This document shows positions 37,864 to 45,450 of a stretch of 64,000 nt of DNA, piece by piece (positions within the stretch are counted from its first letter, which is position 1; each line of letters begins with the position of its first letter). The translations under genes were made by a program, and so were the position numbers. The DNA lies in assembly GCA_028284395.1 (NCBI GenBank), contig JANQRV010000224.1:27459-91458 (forward strand). The letters run 5' to 3'. The notes beneath the pieces are model-generated. The model was given only the letters and a program-made list of their open reading frames with translations, was not told the DNA's origin and ran no database searches. This DNA comes from Saprospiraceae bacterium. GTDB lineage: Bacteria; Bacteroidota; Bacteroidia; Chitinophagales; Saprospiraceae.

Positions 37864-37896
37864 TTAGGTATCCTATTCAAAACCACAGTTTAGTAG

Positions 37897-38520
37897 ATGA
37901 GAATAAAAATAGCGGCAGAGCTGATTAATAGATATCAAGCCGTCACTGTTCTGGATATCGGTTGTAGAGACACTTCTTTAAAGCAATATCTGAACGGTTT
38001 TGTCAAATACAGCGGCAATGATATCGTCCAAAATACGGCGGGAAACGTCGATTATGTTGGCGATTTCCTGACTTATGATTTTCAGCGGCATAAATTCGAT
38101 GTGACAGTGGCTTTAGATGTACTTGAACATACCGATGACCCTTACCGAGTTTTACACAAAATGAAGCAATTGACGAACCAAAAAATGATCATCAACTTGC
38201 CAAATATCTATAATCTCAAAAACCGATTTGCTTTTTTCTTTCGCGGTAAGCTTGGCGATAAATACAAGTTCAGACCACAGAACTCGCTTGACCGACACCG
38301 GTGGGTGATGGGGCGCCAGGAAATCATCGACTTCTATCGATTTCAAGCTGAGCAGTATAATTTACAGTTGGAAATATTGGATCTTTGTTACGGGTATTCC
38401 AGAACAGGCCCAATAGGGAAATTGAAATATTTTTTTTCCTCTCTGCTTCCCAAGGACCTAATGACAGTTTCTGTCATCGGTATTTTTTCATTGGAAAATG
38501 ACTCTGATATTAACGTTTAA
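37897..38520 (+). CDS. SAM-dependent methyltransferase (class I)
   Basis: 207 residues. Motif I is VTVLDIGCRDTSLKQYL at residues 16-32, and the DVTVALDVLEHTDDP segment near 68 is the motif that follows it in class I sugar or small-molecule methyltransferases. Its place between a polymerase and a sulfotransferase suggests methylation of the polysaccharide or its terminal sugar, which in some systems stops chain growth; that role is inference. ATG start at 37897; the TAA abuts the next ATG with no gap. Confidence 0.8.
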   Translation: MRIKIAAELINRYQAVTVLDIGCRDTSLKQYLNGFVKYSGNDIVQNTAGNVDYVGDFLTYDFQRHKFDVTVALDVLEHTDDPYRVLHKMKQLTNQKMIINLPNIYNLKNRFAFFFRGKLGDKYKFRPQNSLDRHRWVMGRQEIIDFYRFQAEQYNLQLEILDLCYGYSRTGPIGKLKYFFSSLLPKDLMTVSVIGIFSLENDSDINV

Positions 38521-39453
38521 ATGACTATTAAAGAGGGGCAAACAATATTCGTAGTCGGGGTCCCAAGATCCGGGACCACTTTATTGCAAGCTATTTTGAC
38601 AACTCACCCTTCCATAATATCAATACCCGAAACCCATGTATTCCGGTTTATTGATGACTTCAAATGGAAGGATGTAAGCCGAACAGATCAAGACGAACGA
38701 AGACAATTGGTCGAGCGCGTTTCAACACGAATGCCGGGACTTATTGGTGCAGCTAATAAAACCGATTTATTGTCGATGACGGGAGAGGTGGCGCTCCATA
38801 CTTTTGTGCGGCAACTATTTTTGAAACTGGCTCTTCAATATAACCCTACCTATTCCGATCAACATATTTTGTTGGAAAAAACGCCGGCTCACCTCCTGCA
38901 TTTGTCCACCATTAAGCAGCTATTCCCAAAATCGAAGATCGTTCACATCGTTCGTTTTCCTCCGGATGTCATTAGTTCTGTGCAAGACAGTTTTGGGAAG
39001 GTAAATAGTTTGATCGCTCGTTCCAGGTTGTGGAAAAAGGGAATAGAACATGGGGTGAAATTGAAACGTAGGTTGCCGGAAGATCTATATGAAATCAAAT
39101 ACGAAGACATCGTTGAGGGCCCGGAATGTCTTGTCGATCTCTTTCAATGGTTGGGGCTGGATTTTGAGGAAGCGAATCTGATGTCACTTAGTGAGAAATA
39201 TCGGGGACTCGCTTTACGTCATGAAACTTGGAAATCAGATCGGCAAGCGGATCAGATTGAAAATCGAAGAGATAAGTGGAAAGAGCGAATGAAGGTAGAA
39301 GAAGCTTGGTTTTTGTCTTGCTTGCTCAGAAAAGAAATGCAGTACTGGGGATATGAACCGGTGGAAACCCACTTCTACCGTAAAATGGATATTATTGTAA
39401 AGGAAATTTTTCGAACAAGCCGATATTATCTATTTGAGAAATCCCGGAAATGA
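38521..39453 (+). CDS. Sulfotransferase family protein (second)
   Basis: 310 residues of the PAPS-dependent sulfotransferase type. The P-loop GVPRSGTTLL is at residues 13-22, followed by HPSIISIPETHVF. A FPKSKIVHIVRFPPDVISSV segment near 140-160 holds the 3'-phosphate-binding Arg and Ser, and an EIKYEDIVEGPE motif lies near 190. It is more canonical than the sulfotransferase at 2357. There is no signal peptide. ATG directly after the methyltransferase stop, and ATGA overlap with the next gene, so it is part of one translational unit. The polymer of the second Wzx/Wzy set may therefore be sulfated. Confidence 0.88.
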   Translation: MTIKEGQTIFVVGVPRSGTTLLQAILTTHPSIISIPETHVFRFIDDFKWKDVSRTDQDERRQLVERVSTRMPGLIGAANKTDLLSMTGEVALHTFVRQLFLKLALQYNPTYSDQHILLEKTPAHLLHLSTIKQLFPKSKIVHIVRFPPDVISSVQDSFGKVNSLIARSRLWKKGIEHGVKLKRRLPEDLYEIKYEDIVEGPECLVDLFQWLGLDFEEANLMSLSEKYRGLALRHETWKSDRQADQIENRRDKWKERMKVEEAWFLSCLLRKEMQYWGYEPVETHFYRKMDIIVKEIFRTSRYYLFEKSRK

Positions 39454-40550
39454 AAGTCATTCATATCATAACGACCATCAATAGAGGGGGGGCTGAAAAC
39501 CATTTAAAGGACCTCATTAGTACACAAGTAGAAAAGGGCTACCACATCAAGGTGTTATATCTAAAGGGAGATGGCTATTGGCGGGAAGAGTTTGAGTCAA
39601 AAGGAATAGAGGTAATTGGCCCCAACATAAGGCACTATCATTCGATATTATTCAACCGGAGGCTAAGGGCAACCATTCTTCGATCCTGTCCGGATATAAT
39701 TCATGCTCACCTTGGACCTGCAGAGTTGTACACCTTTTTCAATCTTTTGGGGATGAACAAAGCGCGATTAATCATTTCCAAACACAACGACAAACGATTT
39801 GCTCCAATCGTCTTCGGAAATGCATTGATGAAAATGGTGGCCCGAAGAGCACAGAAAGTTATCGCGATTTCCGATGCAACTCGGGAGTACTTTATTGTGA
39901 AAGGGATTTCTCCCTCGAAGCTTAAAACAATTCACTATGGCATCGATTCCAATCAGTTCACCCATTCAAGGCAAGAGGATGTACAATCTATTCGGAGAGC
40001 ATGGAAAATAGGAGAAGGAGAACTGCTTTTCGGCACACTTGCCCGTCTTGTCCCGCAAAAGTCATTAGACACAATGTTGCGGGCATTCCAGCTTTATTCA
40101 TCGAAAACCTCAAAGCCCGCAAAATTGGTCCTTGTCGGCCGCGGACCTTTAGAAAAGAAATTAAAATTGGCTGTGAAAGCCCTAAATATTGAAAAAAATG
40201 TGATCTTTGCAGGGTTCCGAACTGATGTCCCGGAGTTATTAAATGCATTAGATGTCTTCTTGCTATCGTCAATCCACGAAGGATTTGGCCTGGTTTTGAT
40301 AGAAGCAATGTCGGCCGGAACGCCCATCATTGCAACAAGAGTCAGCGCCATTCCCGAGGTTTTAGGAGAAGCGGGTATGATGGTAGAGCCTAAAAATGAA
40401 GAGCAGATGGCTGAGGCTATGTTGCAAATGGAATTGGAAAGACAGCGGATAATGTATCGTCGTTTAGGATTGGAAAGAGTGAAGAAAGCATTTACCCTAG
40501 AAAAAATGTTTGAAGAAACTCATCAAGTATACCTGGACGCAATAACTTAA
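39450..40550 (+). CDS. Glycosyltransferase family 4
   Basis: 366 residues with an N-terminal VIHIITTINRGGAENHLKDL motif, the classic GT4 opening. HAHLGPAELYTF lies near 90, FGTLARLVPQKSLDTMLRAF near 195, LVLVGRGPLEKKL near 230 and SIHEGFGLVLIEAMSAGTPIIAT near 275. ATGA overlap with the sulfotransferase. It is the last gene of this run: the next 156 bp are non-coding and contain a short hairpin. Specificity unknown. Confidence 0.9.
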   Translation: MKVIHIITTINRGGAENHLKDLISTQVEKGYHIKVLYLKGDGYWREEFESKGIEVIGPNIRHYHSILFNRRLRATILRSCPDIIHAHLGPAELYTFFNLLGMNKARLIISKHNDKRFAPIVFGNALMKMVARRAQKVIAISDATREYFIVKGISPSKLKTIHYGIDSNQFTHSRQEDVQSIRRAWKIGEGELLFGTLARLVPQKSLDTMLRAFQLYSSKTSKPAKLVLVGRGPLEKKLKLAVKALNIEKNVIFAGFRTDVPELLNALDVFLLSSIHEGFGLVLIEAMSAGTPIIATRVSAIPEVLGEAGMMVEPKNEEQMAEAMLQMELERQRIMYRRLGLERVKKAFTLEKMFEETHQVYLDAIT

Positions 40551-40617
40551 CAGGACCATACATCGTCTTTCCTTTTACTACTCCTTAAGCTACCTATTTA
40601 AAATTCAAAACTAAATC

Positions 40618-40639
40618 TGCTGGTGTGCAAGAACCAGCA
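40618..40639 (+). terminator. Weak terminator-like hairpin
   Basis: TGCTGGT (40618-40624) pairs with ACCAGCA (40633-40639) around an 8-nt loop, followed by an A/T-rich stretch (AATATTTTAATAC) without a clean T run. It lies in the 156-bp gap between two plus-strand transferase genes, where an operon end would be reasonable. The stem is short, so the call is tentative. A TTCAA triplication lies just downstream near 40680. Confidence 0.3.
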
Positions 40640-40706
40640 AATATTTTAATACTGGTGTAAGTCAATCTCTAAACACTTTGTTCAATTCAATTCAATTAAC
40701 TTTTGA

Positions 40707-41909
40707 GTGTTGGGAATAGTAGCATATAAAAATACGATTACCAGGTCGACAAGGGAAAAAAAACAAAACGTGACACAAACAATTGCCATTGTAGCCAATG
40801 CCGCCTGGAATATTAAGAACTTTCGATTGGGGCTCGCCCGGGCTTTGATCGAACAGGGATTTCGAATTCTGGCCATTGCCCCGGAGGATGAACATGTTGC
40901 CGAATTGGAAAGGGCGGGGTGCGAATTTGTACCGCTAAAATCATTGGCCCGTAACGGAACGAACCCCTTTAGAGATTTGCAGCTTTTTTTCGAGTTGCTG
41001 CACATCTACAAGAGAGAGAAAGTAAACATTGCGCTACATTATACCATCAAACCCAATATCTATGGCGCACTGGCCGGAAGCATTACGGGTACCAAGACAA
41101 TTTGTACCGTTACCGGCCTGGGATACAGCTTTTCCGGTGTTAAAATGATAAATACCATTGTGAGAAAATTATACAAGTTTGCCTTCCATAAGGCGGATCG
41201 TATTTTCTTTCAGAATCCGGATGATTTAAACCTCTTTGTCAGTGAAGGATTGGTCCATAAGACCTACGCTCAATTAGTGCCGGGATCGGGAATTGATACC
41301 GATTGTTTTTCTCCTTCCCACAATGTAAAGAGCATGGATGGAAAGCTCCGGTTTCTCTTTGTCGGAAGATTGTTGTACGATAAGGGTATCCGCGAATTAT
41401 TGGAGGCGATGCGCATCATTCAGGAGAAGTATGCGCACGTTCACTTGCGCATCGTCGGTGCAATTGATCACCAAAACCCGGCAGCGATCAGCGAGAGCAA
41501 ATTAGAAAGCTGGCTTGATCAAAACCCTAGCGTTGAATACGTTGGTACGACCAATGATGTACGCAGCCAAATTGGCCGTTCGGACATAGTGATCTTACCA
41601 TCTTATCGCGAAGGCCTGCCCAGGGGTGTTCTGGAAGGCCTGGCCATGGGAAAGCCGATTATTACAACGGATGTACCCGGATGCCGTGAAACGGTGGTTG
41701 AAGGCAAGAATGGTTTCTTAGCCAAGGTTAAAGATGCCAAGCATCTAGCGGAAACTATAGAACGCATGATCCTGTTGCCGGAATCAACCAGAGCACAGAT
41801 GGGTAATTACAGCAGAAAATTGGCGCTGGACCGGTTTGACGAAAAAATCGTGATTAAATACTACCTGGAAGAAATAGCTACGACCTTACAACCCGTACTC
41901 AGTTTTTGA
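40707..41909 (+). CDS. PglA-like glycosyltransferase family 4 (first of two)
   Basis: 400 residues. The pattern IAIVANAAWNIKNFRLGLARALIEQGF, then NGTNPFRDLQLFFELL, HYTIKPNIYGALAG and VTGLGYSF is the one seen in Campylobacter PglA and its relatives. The C-terminal half has FLFVGRLLYDKGIRELLEAM, HQNPAAI, and LPSYREGLPRGVLEGLAMGKPIIT. PglA adds the second sugar (GalNAc) to lipid-linked diacetamidobacillosamine, which fits the bacillosamine-like cassette in this locus, but the donor is not proven. Start is GTG 40707 or GTG 40770. A close paralogue is at 48118. Confidence 0.83.
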   Translation: MLGIVAYKNTITRSTREKKQNVTQTIAIVANAAWNIKNFRLGLARALIEQGFRILAIAPEDEHVAELERAGCEFVPLKSLARNGTNPFRDLQLFFELLHIYKREKVNIALHYTIKPNIYGALAGSITGTKTICTVTGLGYSFSGVKMINTIVRKLYKFAFHKADRIFFQNPDDLNLFVSEGLVHKTYAQLVPGSGIDTDCFSPSHNVKSMDGKLRFLFVGRLLYDKGIRELLEAMRIIQEKYAHVHLRIVGAIDHQNPAAISESKLESWLDQNPSVEYVGTTNDVRSQIGRSDIVILPSYREGLPRGVLEGLAMGKPIITTDVPGCRETVVEGKNGFLAKVKDAKHLAETIERMILLPESTRAQMGNYSRKLALDRFDEKIVIKYYLEEIATTLQPVLSF

Positions 41910-41990
41910 TCGGAGCCAAAAGCAACCTATTTATATCTTGTATATCCGACCAATTTCAACCGACTTGCGGGAAAGGCAAAGAAAGTCAAA

Positions 41991-42009
41991 CCCAGGACAA
42001 CGTCCTGGG
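41991..42009 (+). repeat. REP-like perfect palindrome with 3-nt loop
   Basis: CCCAGGAC-AAC-GTCCTGGG, an 8-bp perfect stem in the 304-bp gap 41910-42213 between the PglA-like gene and manC. It lacks a T run, so it is not a standard intrinsic terminator; it looks more like a dispersed repetitive palindrome, as found between genes in many bacteria. Nothing else recognisable is in this gap, which must also contain the promoter of manC if that gene has one. Confidence 0.45.
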
Positions 42010-42213
42010 CATACAACTCCACCACAACCGTAAGTCCTAAAATGGTAAAACCCAAGACTGGTTCTCTTTGCCCTACCAACAAATGCTTAAAGCCAAATTC
42101 TAACTTTGTGTAACTCTGCCCTCAGAATGCCGTAACCCCAATATGTGAATAACCGGGCAATATAAAATCATTTCGTCAGGTTACTTATCCTAACAAGAAA
42201 TATCAAATAAAAC

Positions 42214-43290
42214 ATGAGTAACAACTACGTAGCCATCATGGCAGGAGGCATCGGTTCCCGCTTCTGGCCGGCCAGTCGTCAATCCCTACCGAAGCAATTC
42301 CTGGACATCGTTGGAGTTGGAAAATCTCTGATCAGATTGACTTTTGAGCGATTCTTGAAATTAGTGCCCGAAGAGAACATTTTCATCGTTACGAATCAAC
42401 AGTACAAAGACCTGGTATTGGAGCATTTGCCGGAATTGACCGAAAACCAGGTGCTTTGCGAGCCTTCCCGCAACAATACCGCTCCCTGTGTAGCTTATAC
42501 GGCTTTCAAGTTAAATCATTTAAATCCGGAAGCCACCATGGTGGTAGCCCCTTCGGATCACATCATACTGGACGAACAGCGTTTTGTGGACATTGTGGGT
42601 AAAGGACTTGGTTTTGCCGCCCAAAATGATGCCTTACTGACCTTGGGCATTCAGCCGACCAGTCCCCATACCGGCTATGGTTACGTTCAATTCGAAAAGG
42701 ACAATTCCGAAGGGATCCATAAAGTAGTGCGTTTCACCGAAAAGCCGCCGCTGGAGAAAGCACAGGCTTTTTTGGCCAGTGGCGACTACCTCTGGAACGG
42801 AGGCATTTTCATCTGGAAGGCGGCCAATGTCTTGAAAGCTTTTCAAACCCACGCTCCGGAAATCTTCAACATTTTGGAGAAGGGAAATACGCATTACAAT
42901 TCTGCCGGCGAACAAGCTTTTATCGATGAATATTACCCGACCACACCCAGCATATCCGTGGATTATGCGTTAATGGAAAAGGCCGATAACATCTATACCG
43001 TACCGTCGTCCTTTGGCTGGTCTGATCTCGGTAGCTGGGGTGCCTTGTACGAGGAGATGGCCAAGGATGCACACGGCAATGTCATCCGGGCCGAAAAAGT
43101 GGTAATGGAAGATGTCAGGGAATGCCTGGTGAGAGCACCGAAGGACAAACTGGTCATTTTGAAGGGATTGGAAGACTACATCGTCATTGACGAAGGCGAC
43201 GTTCTATTGGTATTCCCCAAGTCGAAGGAACAGGAGATCAAGAAGGTCAATGGATTGGTTGGTGAGCGATTTGAAGGTGTATATTCGTAG
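42214..43290 (+). CDS. manC: Mannose-1-phosphate guanylyltransferase
   Basis: Makes GDP-mannose from mannose-1-phosphate and GTP. The nucleotidyltransferase signature AGGIGSRFWPASR and its Lys (LPKQF) are at residues 10-27. PSDHIILD, YGYVQFEK, FTEKPP, YLWNGGIFIWKA and the SVDYALMEKAD / FGWSDLGSWGALYE segments are in the order usual for the family. At 358 residues it lacks the C-terminal phosphomannose isomerase domain found in longer ManC proteins. ATG at 42214 after a long gap suggests its own promoter. Its product could feed the mannosyl-, or after conversion fucosyl-, transferases here (see the GT10 gene at 61819). Confidence 0.93.
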   Translation: MSNNYVAIMAGGIGSRFWPASRQSLPKQFLDIVGVGKSLIRLTFERFLKLVPEENIFIVTNQQYKDLVLEHLPELTENQVLCEPSRNNTAPCVAYTAFKLNHLNPEATMVVAPSDHIILDEQRFVDIVGKGLGFAAQNDALLTLGIQPTSPHTGYGYVQFEKDNSEGIHKVVRFTEKPPLEKAQAFLASGDYLWNGGIFIWKAANVLKAFQTHAPEIFNILEKGNTHYNSAGEQAFIDEYYPTTPSISVDYALMEKADNIYTVPSSFGWSDLGSWGALYEEMAKDAHGNVIRAEKVVMEDVRECLVRAPKDKLVILKGLEDYIVIDEGDVLLVFPKSKEQEIKKVNGLVGERFEGVYS

Positions 43291-43294
43291 TTAT

Positions 43295-43314
43295 CCCGGT
43301 GAAAATAGAAGTGG
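43295..43314 (+). repeat. Direct-repeat half of the palindrome motif (CCCGGTGAAAA)
   Basis: CCCGGTGAAAATAGAAGTGG here is repeated 33 bp downstream as CCCGGTGAAAACGAAAGTAT (43328-43347), the left arm of the large palindrome. With the inverted right arm there are three copies of the CCCGGTGAAAA word within 75 bp. Closely spaced copies of one word in direct and inverted orientation are typical of protein-binding sites. Confidence 0.5.
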
Positions 43315-43322
43315 TCTTTGAA

Positions 43323-43370
43323 TTTAACCCGGTGAAAACGAAAGTATACTTGCGTTTTCACCGGGTTAAA
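43323..43370 (+). promoter_or_regulatory. 48-nt near-perfect palindrome upstream of the DUF4143 ATPase gene
   Basis: The 18-nt left arm 43323-43340 is the exact reverse complement of 43353-43370. The 12-nt centre is itself palindromic (AAGTATACTT) apart from its flanking A/G pair. It ends 15 bp before a TATCTTCG box and 31 bp before the GTG of the ATPase gene. It could be an operator, a transposition-related end or, with the ATTTTT that follows, a terminator for manC. The arms contain the CCCGGTGAAAA word seen again at 43295. Confidence 0.6.
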
Positions 43371-43384
43371 TGATGTATTTTTCG

Positions 43385-43392
43385 TATCTTCG
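43385..43392 (+). promoter_or_regulatory. Possible Bacteroidota -7 element (TATCTTCG)
   Basis: TATCTTCG differs by one base from the Bacteroidota -7 consensus TAnnTTTG. Transcription would begin only a few bases before the GTG at 43402, giving a leaderless or nearly leaderless message. No good -33 TTTG is present; that position falls inside the palindrome, so binding there could govern the promoter. Low certainty. Confidence 0.35.
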
Positions 43393-43401
43393 GATCAAAA
43401 A

Positions 43402-44658
43402 GTGGAAATTGCAAGAGATTTATTAGCGTCTTTGAATGCTCATTTAGCGCGAAAAGAAATTACCTTGCTGATTGGACCGAGGCAGGCTGGTAAGACAACT
43501 TTATTGAAATATCTGGTTAAATCGATTGAGGATAAAGGACAAGATTGCCACTTTTTTAATTTGGATATAGATACGGATGCTCAATATTTTGCCAGCCAAA
43601 GTACTTTTTTACAGAGGCTGGATGCCTTATCCGGTAGCAGAAAAAACAGAACCTTTGTGTTCATCGATGAGGTTCAACGCATTGAAAATGCGGGTCTTTT
43701 CTTGAAAGGTTTATACGACCGGGATCTGCCGTATAAGTTCATCGCTACGGGTTCGGGAAGTCTGGAGTTAAAGGAGAAAATAGCAGAGTCCCTGGTTGGC
43801 CGTAAGCAAAATTTTTATTTAAATACCGTCTCTCCGGAAGAATTTGTAAAATATAGAGTTGGCCGAAACGCAGCAGAAAGTATCGGTTTGCTAAGAACAG
43901 ACCCCCTGTTGGAGGAAAAATTATTGCTGGAATATCTACAGTATGGGGGCTACCCCAGGGTGGTAACCTCGGCAACGGATCGAGAAAAGACCGAGGTGTT
44001 GACCGAAATTTTTCAGGGGTACATCGAACGGGACATTCAGCTATTGCTCAGACTGGAAAAGAGTCGGGCATTCGTTACCCTTCTACAACTGGTGGCCAAC
44101 CGAGCCGGGCAAATGACCAACTACAACAATTTGGCGGGCCTTTCCGGTATTTCTGTTCCAACGTTGAAAAACTATTTATGGTACAGCGAAAAAACCTTTA
44201 TTACGGAAGCGGTGACTCCTTTTTTTCGCAATAAAGAAAAGGAAATTGTGAAGTCTCCACAATACTATTTTCTTGATAGCGGACTTCGAAACTACCTATT
44301 GGGTATGCAAAATACAGCATCAACTCAAGATCAAATCGGCTTTCTATTTCAACAAATGATCTTCAGAATGTTAAAAGATTTCTTTGCCGGAAGTGTGAGT
44401 TCGATCCATTATTGGAGAACGCAAAATCAGGCTGAAGTTGATTTTGTAGTCAATACGGGAATAGAGGTCTTACCGATAGAAGTAAAAGCGCATAAACGCT
44501 TTAAGCGGAAAATTGGGAAATCACTGTATAGCTTTATTGAAGATTATCACCCCAAGGAAGTTTGGATCGTTAATAGAAATTTGGAAGAAAAAATGGCTAA
44601 GGGAGAGACCGTTATTTGGTTTCGGCCTTGGTATGATTTGTTTAAGGAGGTCTTTTAA
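43402..44658 (+). CDS. AAA ATPase with C-terminal DUF4143
   Basis: 418 residues. Walker A GPRQAGKTT is at about residues 25-33 and Walker B FVFIDEVQRIE near 90. The C-terminal DUF4143 part has FLDSGLRNYLLG near 292 and ends in the YWRTQNQAEVDFVV and LPIEVKAHKRFKR region, which looks like a degenerate PD-(D/E)XK nuclease core. Members are common, scattered single genes of unknown function; defence or mobile-element roles have been suggested. GTG start at 43402. It is not expected in a glycan pathway and seems to be an insertion after manC. See the palindrome upstream. Confidence 0.88.
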   Translation: MEIARDLLASLNAHLARKEITLLIGPRQAGKTTLLKYLVKSIEDKGQDCHFFNLDIDTDAQYFASQSTFLQRLDALSGSRKNRTFVFIDEVQRIENAGLFLKGLYDRDLPYKFIATGSGSLELKEKIAESLVGRKQNFYLNTVSPEEFVKYRVGRNAAESIGLLRTDPLLEEKLLLEYLQYGGYPRVVTSATDREKTEVLTEIFQGYIERDIQLLLRLEKSRAFVTLLQLVANRAGQMTNYNNLAGLSGISVPTLKNYLWYSEKTFITEAVTPFFRNKEKEIVKSPQYYFLDSGLRNYLLGMQNTASTQDQIGFLFQQMIFRMLKDFFAGSVSSIHYWRTQNQAEVDFVVNTGIEVLPIEVKAHKRFKRKIGKSLYSFIEDYHPKEVWIVNRNLEEKMAKGETVIWFRPWYDLFKEVF

Positions 44659-44743
44659 TCTTTACTCTCTCAAAAATTAGAGAGATTCTCCCTATATTCG
44701 AACTAATGGCAAACCTCTTTCGTTTTTGATTAAAAGCAAAGTA

Positions 44744-45340
44744 ATGACCATTCAGATCGATCAAAAACGAGCACATTTCTACAAAGAGGTATCTGAATTT
44801 CAAAAATCAGAATTTATCAATGGTGAAATAATTATTCATTCCCCCGTGGCCCGGGAACACAACATAGTGAGTGGAAACCTATACAAGATTCTAGATACCT
44901 ACGTTGTGGAAAAGGACCTTGGCTTTGTCGGGATAGAAAAGATTATGATTCAACTAACCCGCAATGATTACGAGCCGGATTTGTGTTTTTTCGAGAAGGA
45001 AGTTGCCGAAGGATTTGCAAAAGGGCAGAAAATTTTCCCTGTTCCCAATATGATCGTTGAGATCTTGTCCAAGGGTACCAGGTCTAGAGACCGCGGTGTT
45101 AAGTTCGATGATTATGCCAAGCATCGTGTCAGCGAATATTGGATTATTGATGCTGAAAAAGAAACTTTGGAACAGTACCTTTTAACCGACCGCTCCGGTG
45201 AATATGAGTTGAATCAAAAATTAAAAACCGGGATTGTTGAAAGCACTGTGATTCAAGGGCTTTCTATCCCCGTTCCGGTCCTCTTTGACAAAAGACAAAC
45301 GAATCGCTTTCTTGTCGAAGGCTTATTTGGCGCCTCCTGA
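44744..45340 (+). CDS. Uma2-family (DUF820) putative endonuclease
   Basis: 198 residues from the ATG at 44744 (a TTG at 44726 would add six). The PD-(D/E)XK-like core is visible as NDYEPDLCFFEKE near residue 80, then PNMIVEILSKGTRSRDRGVKFDDYA with its Glu, and EYWIIDAEKETLEQYLL. Uma2 proteins are restriction-endonuclease-fold proteins of unknown role that often occur alone or with mobile genes. Directly upstream, a TATATTCG box (44693-44700) and a 7-codon frame (44706-44729) may form a short leader; an interrupted CTCTCT/AGAGAG inverted repeat lies at 44665-44685. Confidence 0.82.
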   Translation: MTIQIDQKRAHFYKEVSEFQKSEFINGEIIIHSPVAREHNIVSGNLYKILDTYVVEKDLGFVGIEKIMIQLTRNDYEPDLCFFEKEVAEGFAKGQKIFPVPNMIVEILSKGTRSRDRGVKFDDYAKHRVSEYWIIDAEKETLEQYLLTDRSGEYELNQKLKTGIVESTVIQGLSIPVPVLFDKRQTNRFLVEGLFGAS

Positions 45341-45450
45341 TTTCATGAAGCCGTTATTTCACGCCGTTTTCCCATATACTGAATTGGTCTTCGTCAGCAA
45401 ATATTCCTAAATTGAGGCTTTATCTTTATCAAGTTTCAATAGCCTTTCCT

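Noticed and set aside
44665..44685. CTCTCT/AGAGAG inverted repeat as terminator of the DUF4143 gene
   Set aside because: Only six base pairs, low stability and no T run after it.
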